The translations under genes were made by a program, and so were the position numbers. From Pseudoflavonifractor sp902362925 (GTDB taxonomy: Bacteria > Bacillota > Clostridia > Oscillospirales > Oscillospiraceae), in assembly GCA_902362925.1 (NCBI GenBank), contig CABIYL010000007.1: a DNA stretch of 64,000 nucleotides. One strand, 5' to 3'. Below the pieces are notes generated by a model that did no database searches, was not told the DNA's origin, and saw only the letters and a list, made by a program, of their open reading frames with translations. This document shows, in pieces, positions 51,767 to 60,092 of the stretch (its first letter is position 1; each line of letters begins with the position of its first letter).

Positions 51767-51883
51767 GGCAGCGGGATGCGGAGGGCGTACTGCAAGCCTG
51801 TGGCTTTTCGTCCGGCGGACAACTCCCCGTCCCGCCGGCACTGGACCTCTTGCGAGGTACTGCACACGCGCTCCTACTCTGCC
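51767..51883 (-). promoter_or_regulatory. Tetrahydrofolate (THF) riboswitch
   Basis: The leader RNA begins GGCAGAGTAGG and closes with CGCATCCCGCTGCC; the ends pair as GGCAG/CTGCC. Inside are AGTG-CCGGCGG, GACGGGGAGTT and GTCCGCCGG-ACGAAAAG. These match the order of conserved pieces in the THF riboswitch (GGAGAGUAG, AAGUG, GGGAUG, ACGAAG, GCAUCCGCUCC). It lies upstream of a FolT-type gene, its usual place in Clostridia. Confidence 0.88.
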
Positions 51884-51894
51884 TGATAGAGGCC

Positions 51895-51923
51895 ATTATA
51901 GCCCCGCCCCGTGAAAAAAGCAA
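51895..51923 (-). promoter_or_regulatory. Promoter of the riboswitch-folT transcript
   Basis: On the minus strand TTGCTT (51918-51923), 17 bp, TATAAT (51895-51900), so transcription should start just before the riboswitch. Confidence 0.75.
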
Positions 51924-51976
51924 GGAAAAATCCGCCGCACCTGAAATATCATTTTCGGTGCGGCGGATTTGGTAGC

Positions 51977-52735
51977 TTATGGCTGAAGAGCGGAGAGCTG
52001 CTTGTAGAAGTCCAGGGTTCCGAACCCCCGCTCCAGCTGGGTGAGGAGAAAGGCCTCGCACACGTCGCTCATCTTTTTCTGGGAGGGCACATCCAGCTTA
52101 AAGGAGAACAGCCGCTTGGGGTCGCCCATGACCACGTGGCGCATGGCGGCCAGGGCGGGACCGTCCAGGGGCATGGACACCCCGTCCCCTACGCCGCCCC
52201 GGCAGCGGGCGCAGTGGAGTACGCCCTCCCGCAGGTGGAGCCGTGGCTCCTCCGGCTCGGGTACGCCGCACACGGCGCAGGCGTCCAGCATGGGCTCATA
52301 GCCCACCAGGGACAGCAGCTTGAGCTCGTAGGCCGCCTTCACCAGGGGCAGAGGCTTGCTGAGCTTGTCCAGGGCGTAGAGGGAGTTGAGAATGAGGGAG
52401 AGAAGGGCCGGGTCCGATCTCCCCTCCTCGGCCACCGTCTCCATCACCTCGGCGAAGTAGGAGCCCAGAGCCAGTTTCTCCACGTCCTGCCGCACCCCCC
52501 AGAACTGCTCCAGAGAGTCCCCCTGGTCCATGGACCAGTAGTCCCGGTACTCGAACAGGGTCAGCTCCGAGTACACCAGCAGCTGGGACGCGGCGGAGAG
52601 CGGGCTGTTCTTCCGCCGGCAGCCACGGGCCTTCACCGTCAGCTTCCCCAGGTCCCGGGTGAGGACGGTGAGGATTTTATCCGATTCCTTGTAATTGACC
52701 TCCCGCAGGACAATCCCCTGGGTTGTCAGGTGCAT
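51977..52735 (-). CDS. recO: DNA repair protein RecO
   Basis: A 252-residue recombination mediator that loads RecA with RecF/RecR. N-terminal OB fold (TTQGIVLREVNYKESDKIL), helical middle, and the zinc-finger cysteines CAVCG and CARC. ATG 52735 fits the family's usual start; a GTG four codons earlier is possible. The ribosome site is weak (GGTGA). It follows yqzL and era in the standard Firmicutes order. Confidence 0.93.
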   Translation of the reverse strand: MHLTTQGIVLREVNYKESDKILTVLTRDLGKLTVKARGCRRKNSPLSAASQLLVYSELTLFEYRDYWSMDQGDSLEQFWGVRQDVEKLALGSYFAEVMETVAEEGRSDPALLSLILNSLYALDKLSKPLPLVKAAYELKLLSLVGYEPMLDACAVCGVPEPEEPRLHLREGVLHCARCRGGVGDGVSMPLDGPALAAMRHVVMGDPKRLFSFKLDVPSQKKMSDVCEAFLLTQLERGFGTLDFYKQLSALQP

Positions 52736-52825
52736 ATACTTCACCACGCAGTATGTATATTCTCTCTTTCGGACCGAACCGGCCCGGCGAACAGCGGGTT
52801 CACCGGGCCGGAACGTAATAGCGCG

Positions 52826-52942
52826 TTATGCGGTTTTGCTCTCCTCCGCCCGCTCCGCCTCTTCCCGCAGATGGGCGTACAGGCTGTACGCCTCGGGCAG
52901 TCCGGTGGCAAGAAACAGCCGCCACATGGTCTCACAGTCCAT
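52826..52942 (-). CDS. YqzL-like small protein
   Basis: A 38-residue product (starting MDCETMWRLFLATGLPEAY) with AGGGGG seven bases before its ATG. It resembles Bacillus YqzL (a short protein with a W-x-x-F-x-x-T-G-x-x-x-x-Y pattern) and lies exactly where yqzL does, between era and recO. It is short enough to be missed by gene finders. Function unknown in the family. Confidence 0.8.
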   Translation of the reverse strand: MDCETMWRLFLATGLPEAYSLYAHLREEAERAEESKTA

Positions 52943-53008
52943 ATCCAAGCCCCCTCGTCCATAGCTTGGCCCGGAGCGTCTTGTTTATGAACGGTAAATT
53001 TTGCGGCG

Positions 53009-53902
53009 TTATTCGTCCCGATAACCGAAATTCTGAATCAGATTCAGGTTATCTCTCCAGTTCTCTTTTACTTTTACCCAGGTCTGGAGGAACACCTTGG
53101 TGCCCATAAAGCGCTCGATGTCCTGTCGGGCCAGGGTGGAGATCTTCTTGAGCATGGCGCCGCCCTTGCCGATGATGATGCCCTTGTGGGAGTCCTTCTC
53201 GCAGTAGATGGTGGCGTCCATCTCGATGACCTCGTCGTCCCGCTCGATGAACCGGGTGACCTCCACGGCGGTGCCGTGGGGAATCTCCTTGTCCAGGCAC
53301 AGAAGCAGCTTCTCCCGGACAATCTCGGCGCACACCTGCCGCTCGGGCTGGTCGGTGACCATGTCCTCGGGGAAGAGCTGGGGACCCTCGGGCAGGAACT
53401 CGCCCAGCACCTTGAGCAGGTCCTCCAGACCCTCGCTGTTCTTGGCGGAGATGGGCAGGATGGCGTCGAAGCTGTGCTTCTCGCCGTAGGCCTGCATGAC
53501 CGCCAGCAACTCGTCCTTCTTCACGGTGTCAATCTTATTGATGACCAGCACGGAGGGCACGCCCAGGGCCTTGATGCGCTCGATGAGCTCCTCCTCCGGC
53601 CCGCCCACATGGGGGATGGGCTCCACCAGCAGCATGACCGCGTCCACGTCGGCCACGCTGTCCCGCACCACCTTCACCATGTAGTCGCCCAGACGGGTCC
53701 GGGCCCGGTGGAGGCCCGGCGTGTCCATAAACACGAACTGGCACTCGTCCCGGTTGAGCACGGCACAGATGCGGTTGCGGGTGGTCTGGGGCTTGTTGGT
53801 GACGATGGCGATTTTCTCGCCCACCAGGGCGTTGGTCAGGGTGGACTTACCCACATTGGGCCGTCCCACAATGGCAATCATGCCGGATTTTTTGATTTCC
53901 AT
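53009..53902 (-). CDS. era: GTPase Era
   Basis: A 297-residue ribosome assembly GTPase that binds 16S rRNA. G1 GRPNVGKSTL, G3 DTPGLH, G4 NKID, and the C-terminal KH domain with GIIIGKGGAMLKKI. Located in the conserved era-yqzL-recO block. Confidence 0.98.
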   Translation of the reverse strand: MEIKKSGMIAIVGRPNVGKSTLTNALVGEKIAIVTNKPQTTRNRICAVLNRDECQFVFMDTPGLHRARTRLGDYMVKVVRDSVADVDAVMLLVEPIPHVGGPEEELIERIKALGVPSVLVINKIDTVKKDELLAVMQAYGEKHSFDAILPISAKNSEGLEDLLKVLGEFLPEGPQLFPEDMVTDQPERQVCAEIVREKLLLCLDKEIPHGTAVEVTRFIERDDEVIEMDATIYCEKDSHKGIIIGKGGAMLKKISTLARQDIERFMGTKVFLQTWVKVKENWRDNLNLIQNFGYRDE

Positions 53903-53965
53903 AGGTTATCCTCAACTTTCTTGAGCAATTTTATTCATATGCGGTCTTTTTTCAGGCCGTATATT

Positions 53966-54220
53966 TCACTGTTTGTCCTGCTTCTCCAGCAGGGCGCGAA
54001 TGTCGGACAGTTCCTTCTTCAGCTCGGAGAGCTCCTTCTCATGCTTTTCCCCCACAGCCGCAGCCGCACCCACGATGATGCCCGGCAGGGCCATGAGGAG
54101 AAACAGCGACATTAGTTCGAGCAGGCCGCCTCCCGCACCCAGGCCGCTCAGCACCATGAGGATGGCATAAAAGAGGGCAATAGAGAACAAACCTCCGCCG
54201 ATGATGTATCCGTACCGCAT
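53966..54220 (-). CDS. Small membrane protein with coiled-coil tail
   Basis: An 84-residue protein with two membrane segments (about 5-28 and 33-52) and a charged coiled coil at the end (KHEKELSELKKELSDIRALL). I do not recognise a family. AGGAGG precedes ATG 54220. It lies 1 bp after the end of ybeY, in the place where many Firmicutes carry dgkA and cdd. Confidence 0.75.
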   Translation of the reverse strand: MRYGYIIGGGLFSIALFYAILMVLSGLGAGGGLLELMSLFLLMALPGIIVGAAAAVGEKHEKELSELKKELSDIRALLEKQDKQ

Positions 54221-54221
54221 G

Positions 54222-54716
54222 TTACCCCTCCTGTTCTCTGGTAATCCCCAGCTGCTCCAGGATAGCCTCCTCACGGGCCCGCATCTGGGCCTTCATGGGA
54301 CCCTCGTCCATGTGGTCGTACCCCAGCAGGTGGAGCACGGAGTGGACGGCCAGATAGGCCACCTCACGGCGGGTGCCGTGGCCGTACTCCTCACCCTGGG
54401 CCTGAGCCCGCTCCAGAGAGATGACCATGTCCCCCAGGGGCACCAGACCGGTACCCGGGTCGGCGTCCTCCTCGGTGGGGTGCTCTCCGGGACGGAGGTC
54501 GAACATGGGGAAGGACAGCACGTCGGTGGGACGGTCCACCTCCCGCTGCTCCAGGTTAATCTGGTGGATACCCTCGTCGTCGGTGAAGAGCACGTCCACC
54601 TCCCAGGGCACCGCCACCCCCTCTGCCTCCAGGGCGGCGGGAATAACCTGCCGCAGCAGGTCGGCATAGGGCTCGGCGCCCTCCACCTCAGTCTCGATAA
54701 TCAGTTCATGGTTCAC
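54222..54716 (-). CDS. ybeY: Endoribonuclease YbeY (rRNA maturation factor)
   Basis: A 164-residue single-strand RNA endonuclease for 16S rRNA 3'-end processing. The zinc motif HxxxHxxGYDH (HSVLHLLGYDH) and the upstream NLEQREVDRPTDVLSFP are diagnostic. Its start overlaps the stop of the upstream gene by ATGA. Confidence 0.97.
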   Translation of the reverse strand: MNHELIIETEVEGAEPYADLLRQVIPAALEAEGVAVPWEVDVLFTDDEGIHQINLEQREVDRPTDVLSFPMFDLRPGEHPTEEDADPGTGLVPLGDMVISLERAQAQGEEYGHGTRREVAYLAVHSVLHLLGYDHMDEGPMKAQMRAREEAILEQLGITREQEG

Positions 54717-55204
54717 GGAGCATCCTCCTTCTTTTTCTCCGGGCTGTCCACATGCTCGTCCAGCACCCAGGGCAGGTACAGGGTAAAATCCATGTCAAAG
54801 TGGGGCTGCGGAAATTCCGGTTCCACCGGGAAGGTCTCATGGCCCAGTATCATGCTGCCCCAGGGGAGCTTCACCAGCGGCCCCCAATCGGGGCCGTTAT
54901 CCTTCCCGGCGGGCCTGTCCAGAATGGTGCCCGCCACGCGCCAGGACAGCTCATAGAGCAGCCCCTTCTCCCGCCAATCCTCCTCGTGGTAGAGCTCGCA
55001 CACATAGGTGGCCTTCTCCGGCGGGATGGACACGCTGTCCAAAATGGCCAGCAGCTCCTCCGGCAGCTTCCGTTCCCGGGCCAGAGCCACGAAATTACGG
55101 CAGTGGCCGCATTCGCACCCCCAGTCCTCCGCCCGGGCGTAACAATCCCGGGTGGCGGGCTCGTCCACCTCCACCGTATAGCCAAACCATTCAAAACGTG
55201 TCAC
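54713..55204 (-). CDS. Hypothetical protein with CxCxxC motif
   Basis: A 163-residue soluble protein with no family I can name. It has a CxCxxC metal-type motif (GCECGHCRNF near residues 29-38), two further Cys residues (one in YVCELY) and many aromatic residues. It overlaps ybeY and the upstream membrane protein gene by ATGA, so it is translated with the phoH-ybeY operon and may be linked to RNA metabolism. Confidence 0.8.
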   Translation of the reverse strand: MTRFEWFGYTVEVDEPATRDCYARAEDWGCECGHCRNFVALARERKLPEELLAILDSVSIPPEKATYVCELYHEEDWREKGLLYELSWRVAGTILDRPAGKDNGPDWGPLVKLPWGSMILGHETFPVEPEFPQPHFDMDFTLYLPWVLDEHVDSPEKKKEDAP

Positions 55205-55722
55205 TGTCCCCTCACCGCCTCTTCATAGGCCTGGGCGGCCCGAAAGAACACTACCACATAGCAGATGGCCGCTACAACGGTAAGCACCAGGCCGACCAAA
55301 GCCAGGCCGGGGAAGAAGAGAATAAGCGCATTGGCCGCAATGATGCCGCCCAGCATGACCTTCCAGCCCGTCAGAAGTCCGGCACTCCTCATGTCCCGGT
55401 TATAGACCGCCTCCAGCTCCCGGACGCCCTCCACCATACGGTAGGTGACCAGCAGCTGAAGGCAGATCCCCACGAGGAGCAGCACGGTCTCCACGAAAGG
55501 CACACTGATGGAGATAGCAAACAGCTGCTTCAGCCACATCAGGCCGGAAAAGGCGGCGGCACCCACAGCCAGACCCCTGATGTTCTGGAAAACCTGACTC
55601 TCGGGCACCTCGCCCAGGCCGGACCAGATCAACAGATAGCCCATCCAGGCAGGGGTAACACACAGCCGCCCCAGATTGATGTCAAAGAACAGAAACAGCA
55701 ATCCTCAGAACATCTTCTTCAT
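55201..55722 (-). CDS. Small multi-spanning membrane protein with in-frame TGA at codon 6
   Basis: About 173 codons encoding four or so membrane segments (for example VETVLLLVGICLQLLVTYRM). ATG 55722 has a strong AGGAGGGG site and lies 2 bp after the phoH stop, but the reading frame is MKKMF-TGA-GLLFLFFDIN. Related small membrane proteins begin like MKKLFWGFLF, so TGA (55705-55707) probably replaces a TGG tryptophan codon. Translation could restart at TTG 55701 and give 166 residues. The protein is otherwise open. Family unknown to me; it occupies the usual place of pgpH. Confidence 0.7.
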
Positions 55723-55724
55723 AG

Positions 55725-56714
55725 TCAGCGCCCCTCCTTCTCCTTGGCACGCTTGGCGTTACGGCGGTTTTCGTCCTCCTCATAGGCCTTGATGATCCGC
55801 TGGACAATGACGTGACGCACCACGTCGGCCTGGCCCAGACGGCAGATGGCGATGTCCTCCACGCCGCCCAGCACCCGCATGGCCTCCTTCAGGCCGGAAA
55901 TCTTATCGCTGGGCAGGTCAATCTGGGTCACGTCGCCGGTGATGACAATCTTGGAGCCAAAGCCCATGCGGGTCAGGAACATCTTCATCTGCTCCCGGGA
56001 GGTGTTCTGGGCCTCGTCCAGGATGATGAAGCTGTCGTCCAGGGTGCGGCCGCGCATGTAGGCCAGGGGGGCCACCTCGATGTTGCCCCGCTCCAGGTAC
56101 TTCTGATAGGTCTCCGGCCCCAGCATCTCAAAAAGGGCGTCGTACAGGGGCCGCAGGTAGGGGTCCACCTTGCTCTGCAGGTCGCCGGGCAGGAAGCCCA
56201 GCCGCTCGCCGGCCTCCACCGCCGGACGGGTGAGGATGATGCGGTTGACCTGCTTGTCCCGGAAGGCGGCCACCGCCGCGGCCACCGCCAGATAGGTCTT
56301 GCCGGTACCCGCCGGGCCGATACCCAGGGTGACCAGGTTCTTCTTGATGGCCTCCACATACTTCTTCTGTCCGATGGTCTTGGCCTTGATGGGCTTGCCC
56401 TTGGCGGTGACACACAGCACATCCCGTGCCAGGTCCCCGATCCGGTCCTCGTTGCCCGACCGGATCAGGGAGATGATATAGCGCACGTTCTGCTCGTTGA
56501 TGGTCTCGCCCTTGGCGGAGAGGGACATGAGCCCCTCAATGGCCTTGACACCGTACATCACGTTCTCCGCCTCACCGGACACCTTCAGCTCTCCGTCCCG
56601 GCTCACCACCGTGACGCCCAGCTCCCGCTCGATGATGCGGATATTCTCGTCGAAGGAGCCGAAGATATTGACGGCCTCCTCCATTCGCTCCATGCTTATC
56701 GTCTGTTCAATCAA
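55725..56714 (-). CDS. phoH: PhoH-like ATPase
   Basis: A 329-residue P-loop ATPase with an N-terminal KH-like region. Walker A GPAGTGKTYLA and Walker B IILDEAQNTS are typical of PhoH, a helicase-like protein tied to RNA processing and found next to ybeY. It starts 21 bp after the end of yqfD. Confidence 0.96.
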   Translation of the reverse strand: MIEQTISMERMEEAVNIFGSFDENIRIIERELGVTVVSRDGELKVSGEAENVMYGVKAIEGLMSLSAKGETINEQNVRYIISLIRSGNEDRIGDLARDVLCVTAKGKPIKAKTIGQKKYVEAIKKNLVTLGIGPAGTGKTYLAVAAAVAAFRDKQVNRIILTRPAVEAGERLGFLPGDLQSKVDPYLRPLYDALFEMLGPETYQKYLERGNIEVAPLAYMRGRTLDDSFIILDEAQNTSREQMKMFLTRMGFGSKIVITGDVTQIDLPSDKISGLKEAMRVLGGVEDIAICRLGQADVVRHVIVQRIIKAYEEDENRRNAKRAKEKEGR

Positions 56715-56735
56715 GCTTCTACGCTCCTCGCTGTT

Positions 56736-57986
56736 TCAGCCGGAAGAGCCTTGTTCCTCCGCCGGCTGTGTTTCATTTTCCTGCTGTCCCTCGTAGGGCA
56801 CAAACCGTCCAATCTCCTCCCGGCACTCGGCCTGGAGCCGGACAATGAGCATGCCGCTCTGTTCCCGGGCGGCAAAATCCATGGAGACCACCTCTCCCGT
56901 CTCTCCCAGAGCGGCCAGAAGGTCCTCCTCCAGCTGCGCCCGGAGCAGCTTCTCCGCCGCGGCGGCGTCCACCCGGGCGGGGACGGTCTCATAGGCCCGG
57001 ACCGTCTCTCTGGTCAGGGACAGGGGCATCTCCTGTCCGCCGGGCAGATGGGCGGTCCATACGTCGCTTATTTTATCATACCTCTCATAGGAAATTCCAC
57101 TGTTTCCATAAAAATTGACCCGCCAACCCAGCAGACTCAGGGACCAGAAGGATTTCTCCTCTCCGGTGTAGGCCTTGACCTGGGCTGTCAGGGGAATTTC
57201 CGCCTCCAGGGTGCGCCAGGTACGGGCGTACACCCGGCCCTGGGCCCGCACCTGACGCCAGCCCAGGTCGATGCCGCTGTACTCCGCCCCCTCCATATGG
57301 ATATTGCCGGTGATGAGCACCTGTCCCTCCACCACCGTGTCCCCTTCCTCCACAGCGGGCTCGCCCCCCAGCACCTCCACCTGGGTCACAATGCCGGGTA
57401 CCGTGGCCACCACATCCCCCAGCTCGCTCTCGTCCACCACCTCCGGCGGCTCGATGCGCTCCCGCACCAGCACCTCGGCCACGGTGCCCTTCAGGTTGAT
57501 GGCGCACCAGGACAGATCGTCCAGCTGCAGCAGCAGCTTCTGGGCCGTGGCCGCCGGGTCGATGCCAGGTCCGTACACTCCGGGGCGCACCCCCAGGCGG
57601 CGCAGCTCGGTGAGAATCTCCGCCGTGGTGACGGTCTCGTTGCCCGACACCTCCACATTGAGCACAAACTGGGACAGCACGCACACCGCCGCCAGGGAGA
57701 GCACCAACCCCGTCAGCAGGGCGTACCGCTTGCGGAACCGGGCCAGGAAAAAGGGGACGCCGCCTGTCCTCTGCCGCTGGACCTGACAGGAGGCCCGCTC
57801 TCCCAGGGCCTGGGCCCGCTTGGCGTCGCGCCGGGGGACGGTGATGGCCACCCGGCCCGTCTCCAGCCACTCCACCGCCCAGAAGGCCACGCCGTTCTGG
57901 GCGCACAGGTTGAGAAACCGCTCGGGAAAGGCCCCCTCCGCCTCCAGGCGCACGCTCCCCCGGAGAAAATTGATCACCTTCTGCAT
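56736..57986 (-). CDS. yqfD: Sporulation protein YqfD
   Basis: A 416-residue membrane-anchored sporulation protein. One membrane segment (LLTGLVLSLAAVCVLSQFVL, about 90-110) separates a short cytoplasmic part from a long external region, as in SpoIV-stage YqfD. Order yqfC-yqfD-phoH is conserved in spore formers and supports endospore ability. Confidence 0.94.
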   Translation of the reverse strand: MQKVINFLRGSVRLEAEGAFPERFLNLCAQNGVAFWAVEWLETGRVAITVPRRDAKRAQALGERASCQVQRQRTGGVPFFLARFRKRYALLTGLVLSLAAVCVLSQFVLNVEVSGNETVTTAEILTELRRLGVRPGVYGPGIDPAATAQKLLLQLDDLSWCAINLKGTVAEVLVRERIEPPEVVDESELGDVVATVPGIVTQVEVLGGEPAVEEGDTVVEGQVLITGNIHMEGAEYSGIDLGWRQVRAQGRVYARTWRTLEAEIPLTAQVKAYTGEEKSFWSLSLLGWRVNFYGNSGISYERYDKISDVWTAHLPGGQEMPLSLTRETVRAYETVPARVDAAAAEKLLRAQLEEDLLAALGETGEVVSMDFAAREQSGMLIVRLQAECREEIGRFVPYEGQQENETQPAEEQGSSG

Positions 57987-58004
57987 GCTCCACCTCCAGC
58001 GGTC

Positions 58005-58286
58005 CTATGTCAGGTCCACCCCTTCAATCTCCCCTGTAATCAGCAGCTCGCTGGCGTTCATGGCCTTCAACTCCAGCCCCTTGCCCCGGATTTTCAGAAT
58101 CAGCTTGCCGCCTGAGACGTGAATCTCCTCCGTGCCGTAGGAGAGAATCCCCTTGTGGTTCTCCATCCGCAGCTCCCGGCTGCCCGTCAGCTCCACACGG
58201 GGCAGTCCGGCCACCACGTCCCCGGGCAGGTCCAGGACCTGGGCTGTCTTTTCCAACAGCCCTTCCCGCTTCTGCCGCTTCTCCAC
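58005..58286 (-). CDS. yqfC: Sporulation protein YqfC (YabP/YqfC family)
   Basis: A 93-residue YabP/YqfC family protein with the strands LPRVELTGSRELRMENHKGI and GGKLILKIRGKGLELKAM. The start is the GTG eight bases after AGGAGG; a GTG three codons earlier overlaps that site. It is the first gene of the sporulation-RNA processing operon and is expected to be made in the mother cell. Confidence 0.93.
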   Translation of the reverse strand: MEKRQKREGLLEKTAQVLDLPGDVVAGLPRVELTGSRELRMENHKGILSYGTEEIHVSGGKLILKIRGKGLELKAMNASELLITGEIEGVDLT

Positions 58287-58350
58287 CGCGCCCACCTCCT
58301 CGTCCTGTTATCCATATGACGCAGTGCCGCCCCGCTTGCCTGTCCCACGC

Positions 58351-58388
58351 AAAAAAAGGGACGGCCCCCAAGCGGGACCGTCCCCTTT
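58351..58388 (-). terminator. Terminator upstream of yqfC, ending the cca transcript
   Basis: Stem GGGACGG with CCGTCCC; leftward it is followed by seven T residues. Confidence 0.8.
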
Positions 58389-58408
58389 ATTCTCTTTCCC
58401 TGCCGGAA

Positions 58409-58735
58409 TCAGCACCGGTTAAGCTCTGTACCATAGTGCTCAGAGCTAAAGCCATTGTCAAGAAAAACAGAGAAAAACGGTGTTACTTTGTCACAGACCT
58501 CCGTGTCTGCAGGCTTCGGCAGGCTCAACAGAAAAGCGGAAAACGCCGCCGTTACCTCTCCGGTAATCACTGTCCCATAAAGCCAGGACGTCTCTTTTCG
58601 GGTTCCGTATGCCAGCGCGGCGGCAATCTCCCCCGTCTCTTCCGCCCAGCAGTGGATTTCAAACCTGGAAGCCTGATTTAGCTCCTTCGCCATGATTGCC
58701 CGCCATCGCTCCACAGTGAGTCGGACGTCACCCAT
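58409..58735 (-). CDS. Hypothetical small protein downstream of cca
   Basis: About 108 residues, probably soluble (MGDVRLTVERWRAIM at the start, then KPADTEVCDKVTPFF near the end). No family recognised. The ATG lies five bases after GGAGG; a GTG four codons earlier behind GGGGGGAG is an alternative. It follows cca by some 20 bp and is read with it. Confidence 0.65.
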   Translation of the reverse strand: MGDVRLTVERWRAIMAKELNQASRFEIHCWAEETGEIAAALAYGTRKETSWLYGTVITGEVTAAFSAFLLSLPKPADTEVCDKVTPFFSVFLDNGFSSEHYGTELNRC

Positions 58736-58758
58736 TTCTTCCTCCACTGCACTCCCCC

Positions 58759-59931
58759 CTAACGCTCTGCTTTCAGCAATTCTCTCAGCCGCTCCGGCCG
58801 GTTGTCCTTCGGATGGTCCAGCACGTGGCTCAGCAGACGGCGCTGGGCCGCGCCAATGTCCGCGCCGCGGTAGCCCATGGCCGCCAGCTCCGCGCCGGAG
58901 AGCGCCAGCTCCCGGACCGTCACACAGCTCCCCTCCGCCAAAGTCTCCGCAAGCTCCTGGAGATAGGTGCCCCCCACCATGGCGGCGCCGATGGCAGCGG
59001 CTGCCGTGCAGGCGTCCTCTCCGTGCTCCGCCAGGGCATGACGCCATCCCACGGCGCCCCGGGGCATGGTCTTGACCAGCTCCGCGCCGGCGGCACAGGC
59101 CCGGACGGTGCGGCCGTCCAGCCGCAGGGCCTTGAGAAACTCCCCCGCGCTGCGGATGCTCCCCTCGTCCAGCAGCAGAGCACACAGGGCCGCCCACCGC
59201 TCCAGCGGCCTGACAGGAACACGGTGGAGGGTGGTCAGGTCGGGCTGAGCGTCCGTCCCCACAAAGGCGGCCAGCAGCCCCCAGGCAAACAGCCCCTCTC
59301 CCCGCTCCGGCCACGGGGCGAGCAAGGTCTTTTCCAGCTCGGTGCGCACCCGCTCGGCGGACAGACAGGCGCTCAGCCCCGCATTGTTCCGCAGGGCCTC
59401 TGCCGTGGCGTTTTCTACGGCAAAGCCCAGCTGGGCGGAGAACCGCACCGCCCGCAGCATCCGCAGGGCATCCTCCCGGAAGCGGCGCTCCGGCTCCCCC
59501 ACGCAGCGGATAATCCGGGCCTGCAAATCCTTCCGGCCGCCAAAGGGGTCAATCACCGTCCCGTCCGGTCCCAGCGCCATGGCGTTGATGGTAAAGTCCC
59601 GGCGGGACAGGTCCCCCGTCAGGTCACCGCCGAAGGTCACCGCGTCCGGGTGCCGTCCGTCGGCATAGCCGCTCTCGGCCCGGAAGGTGGTCACCTCCAC
59701 CCCGCCGTCCTCGGTCAGCACGGTCACGGTGCCGTGCTTGATGCCGGTGGGCACGGTGCGGTCAAAAAGCGCCGTGACCTCCTCCGGCCGGGCGGAGGTG
59801 GTCACGTCCCAGTCCCCCGGGGTACGCCCCAGCAGCAGGTCCCGGACGCAGCCCCCCACCGGGTAGGCCTCCCATCCCGCCGCCCGCAACCGTGCGCACA
59901 GCGCCGCCACGCTGCCGGGAATTTCTCTCAT
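58759..59931 (-). CDS. cca: CCA tRNA nucleotidyltransferase
   Basis: A 390-residue class II enzyme that adds or repairs the tRNA CCA end. The nucleotidyltransferase head has GGCVRDLLLG, the catalytic DWD and DFTINAMAL, then the neck with FREDALRMLRAVRFSAQL. The ATG at 59931 lies after GAGGGG; upstream open frame is ignored. It diverges from murC. Confidence 0.95.
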   Translation of the reverse strand: MREIPGSVAALCARLRAAGWEAYPVGGCVRDLLLGRTPGDWDVTTSARPEEVTALFDRTVPTGIKHGTVTVLTEDGGVEVTTFRAESGYADGRHPDAVTFGGDLTGDLSRRDFTINAMALGPDGTVIDPFGGRKDLQARIIRCVGEPERRFREDALRMLRAVRFSAQLGFAVENATAEALRNNAGLSACLSAERVRTELEKTLLAPWPERGEGLFAWGLLAAFVGTDAQPDLTTLHRVPVRPLERWAALCALLLDEGSIRSAGEFLKALRLDGRTVRACAAGAELVKTMPRGAVGWRHALAEHGEDACTAAAAIGAAMVGGTYLQELAETLAEGSCVTVRELALSGAELAAMGYRGADIGAAQRRLLSHVLDHPKDNRPERLRELLKAER

Positions 59932-60092
59932 TTCCACGCCCCTCACCTTCTCTCCGGTATGTTTTCCAATGCCGCCGTCTATAATGGTGTCATATGGAAT
60001 TGGCCTTGCCATTTTCTTTCGTTCATATTATAATATTTTTTCTGGAAGAGACCAAGTATCATTTCATATTTTTCAAAAAGGGAGTGCTCCCT

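Noticed and set aside
55705..55707. TGA as selenocysteine or as reassigned tryptophan
   Set aside because: No selenocysteine insertion hairpin was recognised nearby, the position is a Trp in similar proteins, and TGA serves as a normal stop in neighbouring genes while TGG is used throughout.
55812..58115. Long rightward open frame opposite phoH and yqfD
   Set aside because: It crosses two well-supported genes on the other strand and its product is a His/Gly/Leu-rich shadow.
58736..59314. N-terminal extension of the small gene downstream of cca
   Set aside because: The frame is open only because it overlaps cca in another phase; real ribosome sites occur only next to 58735 and 58747.
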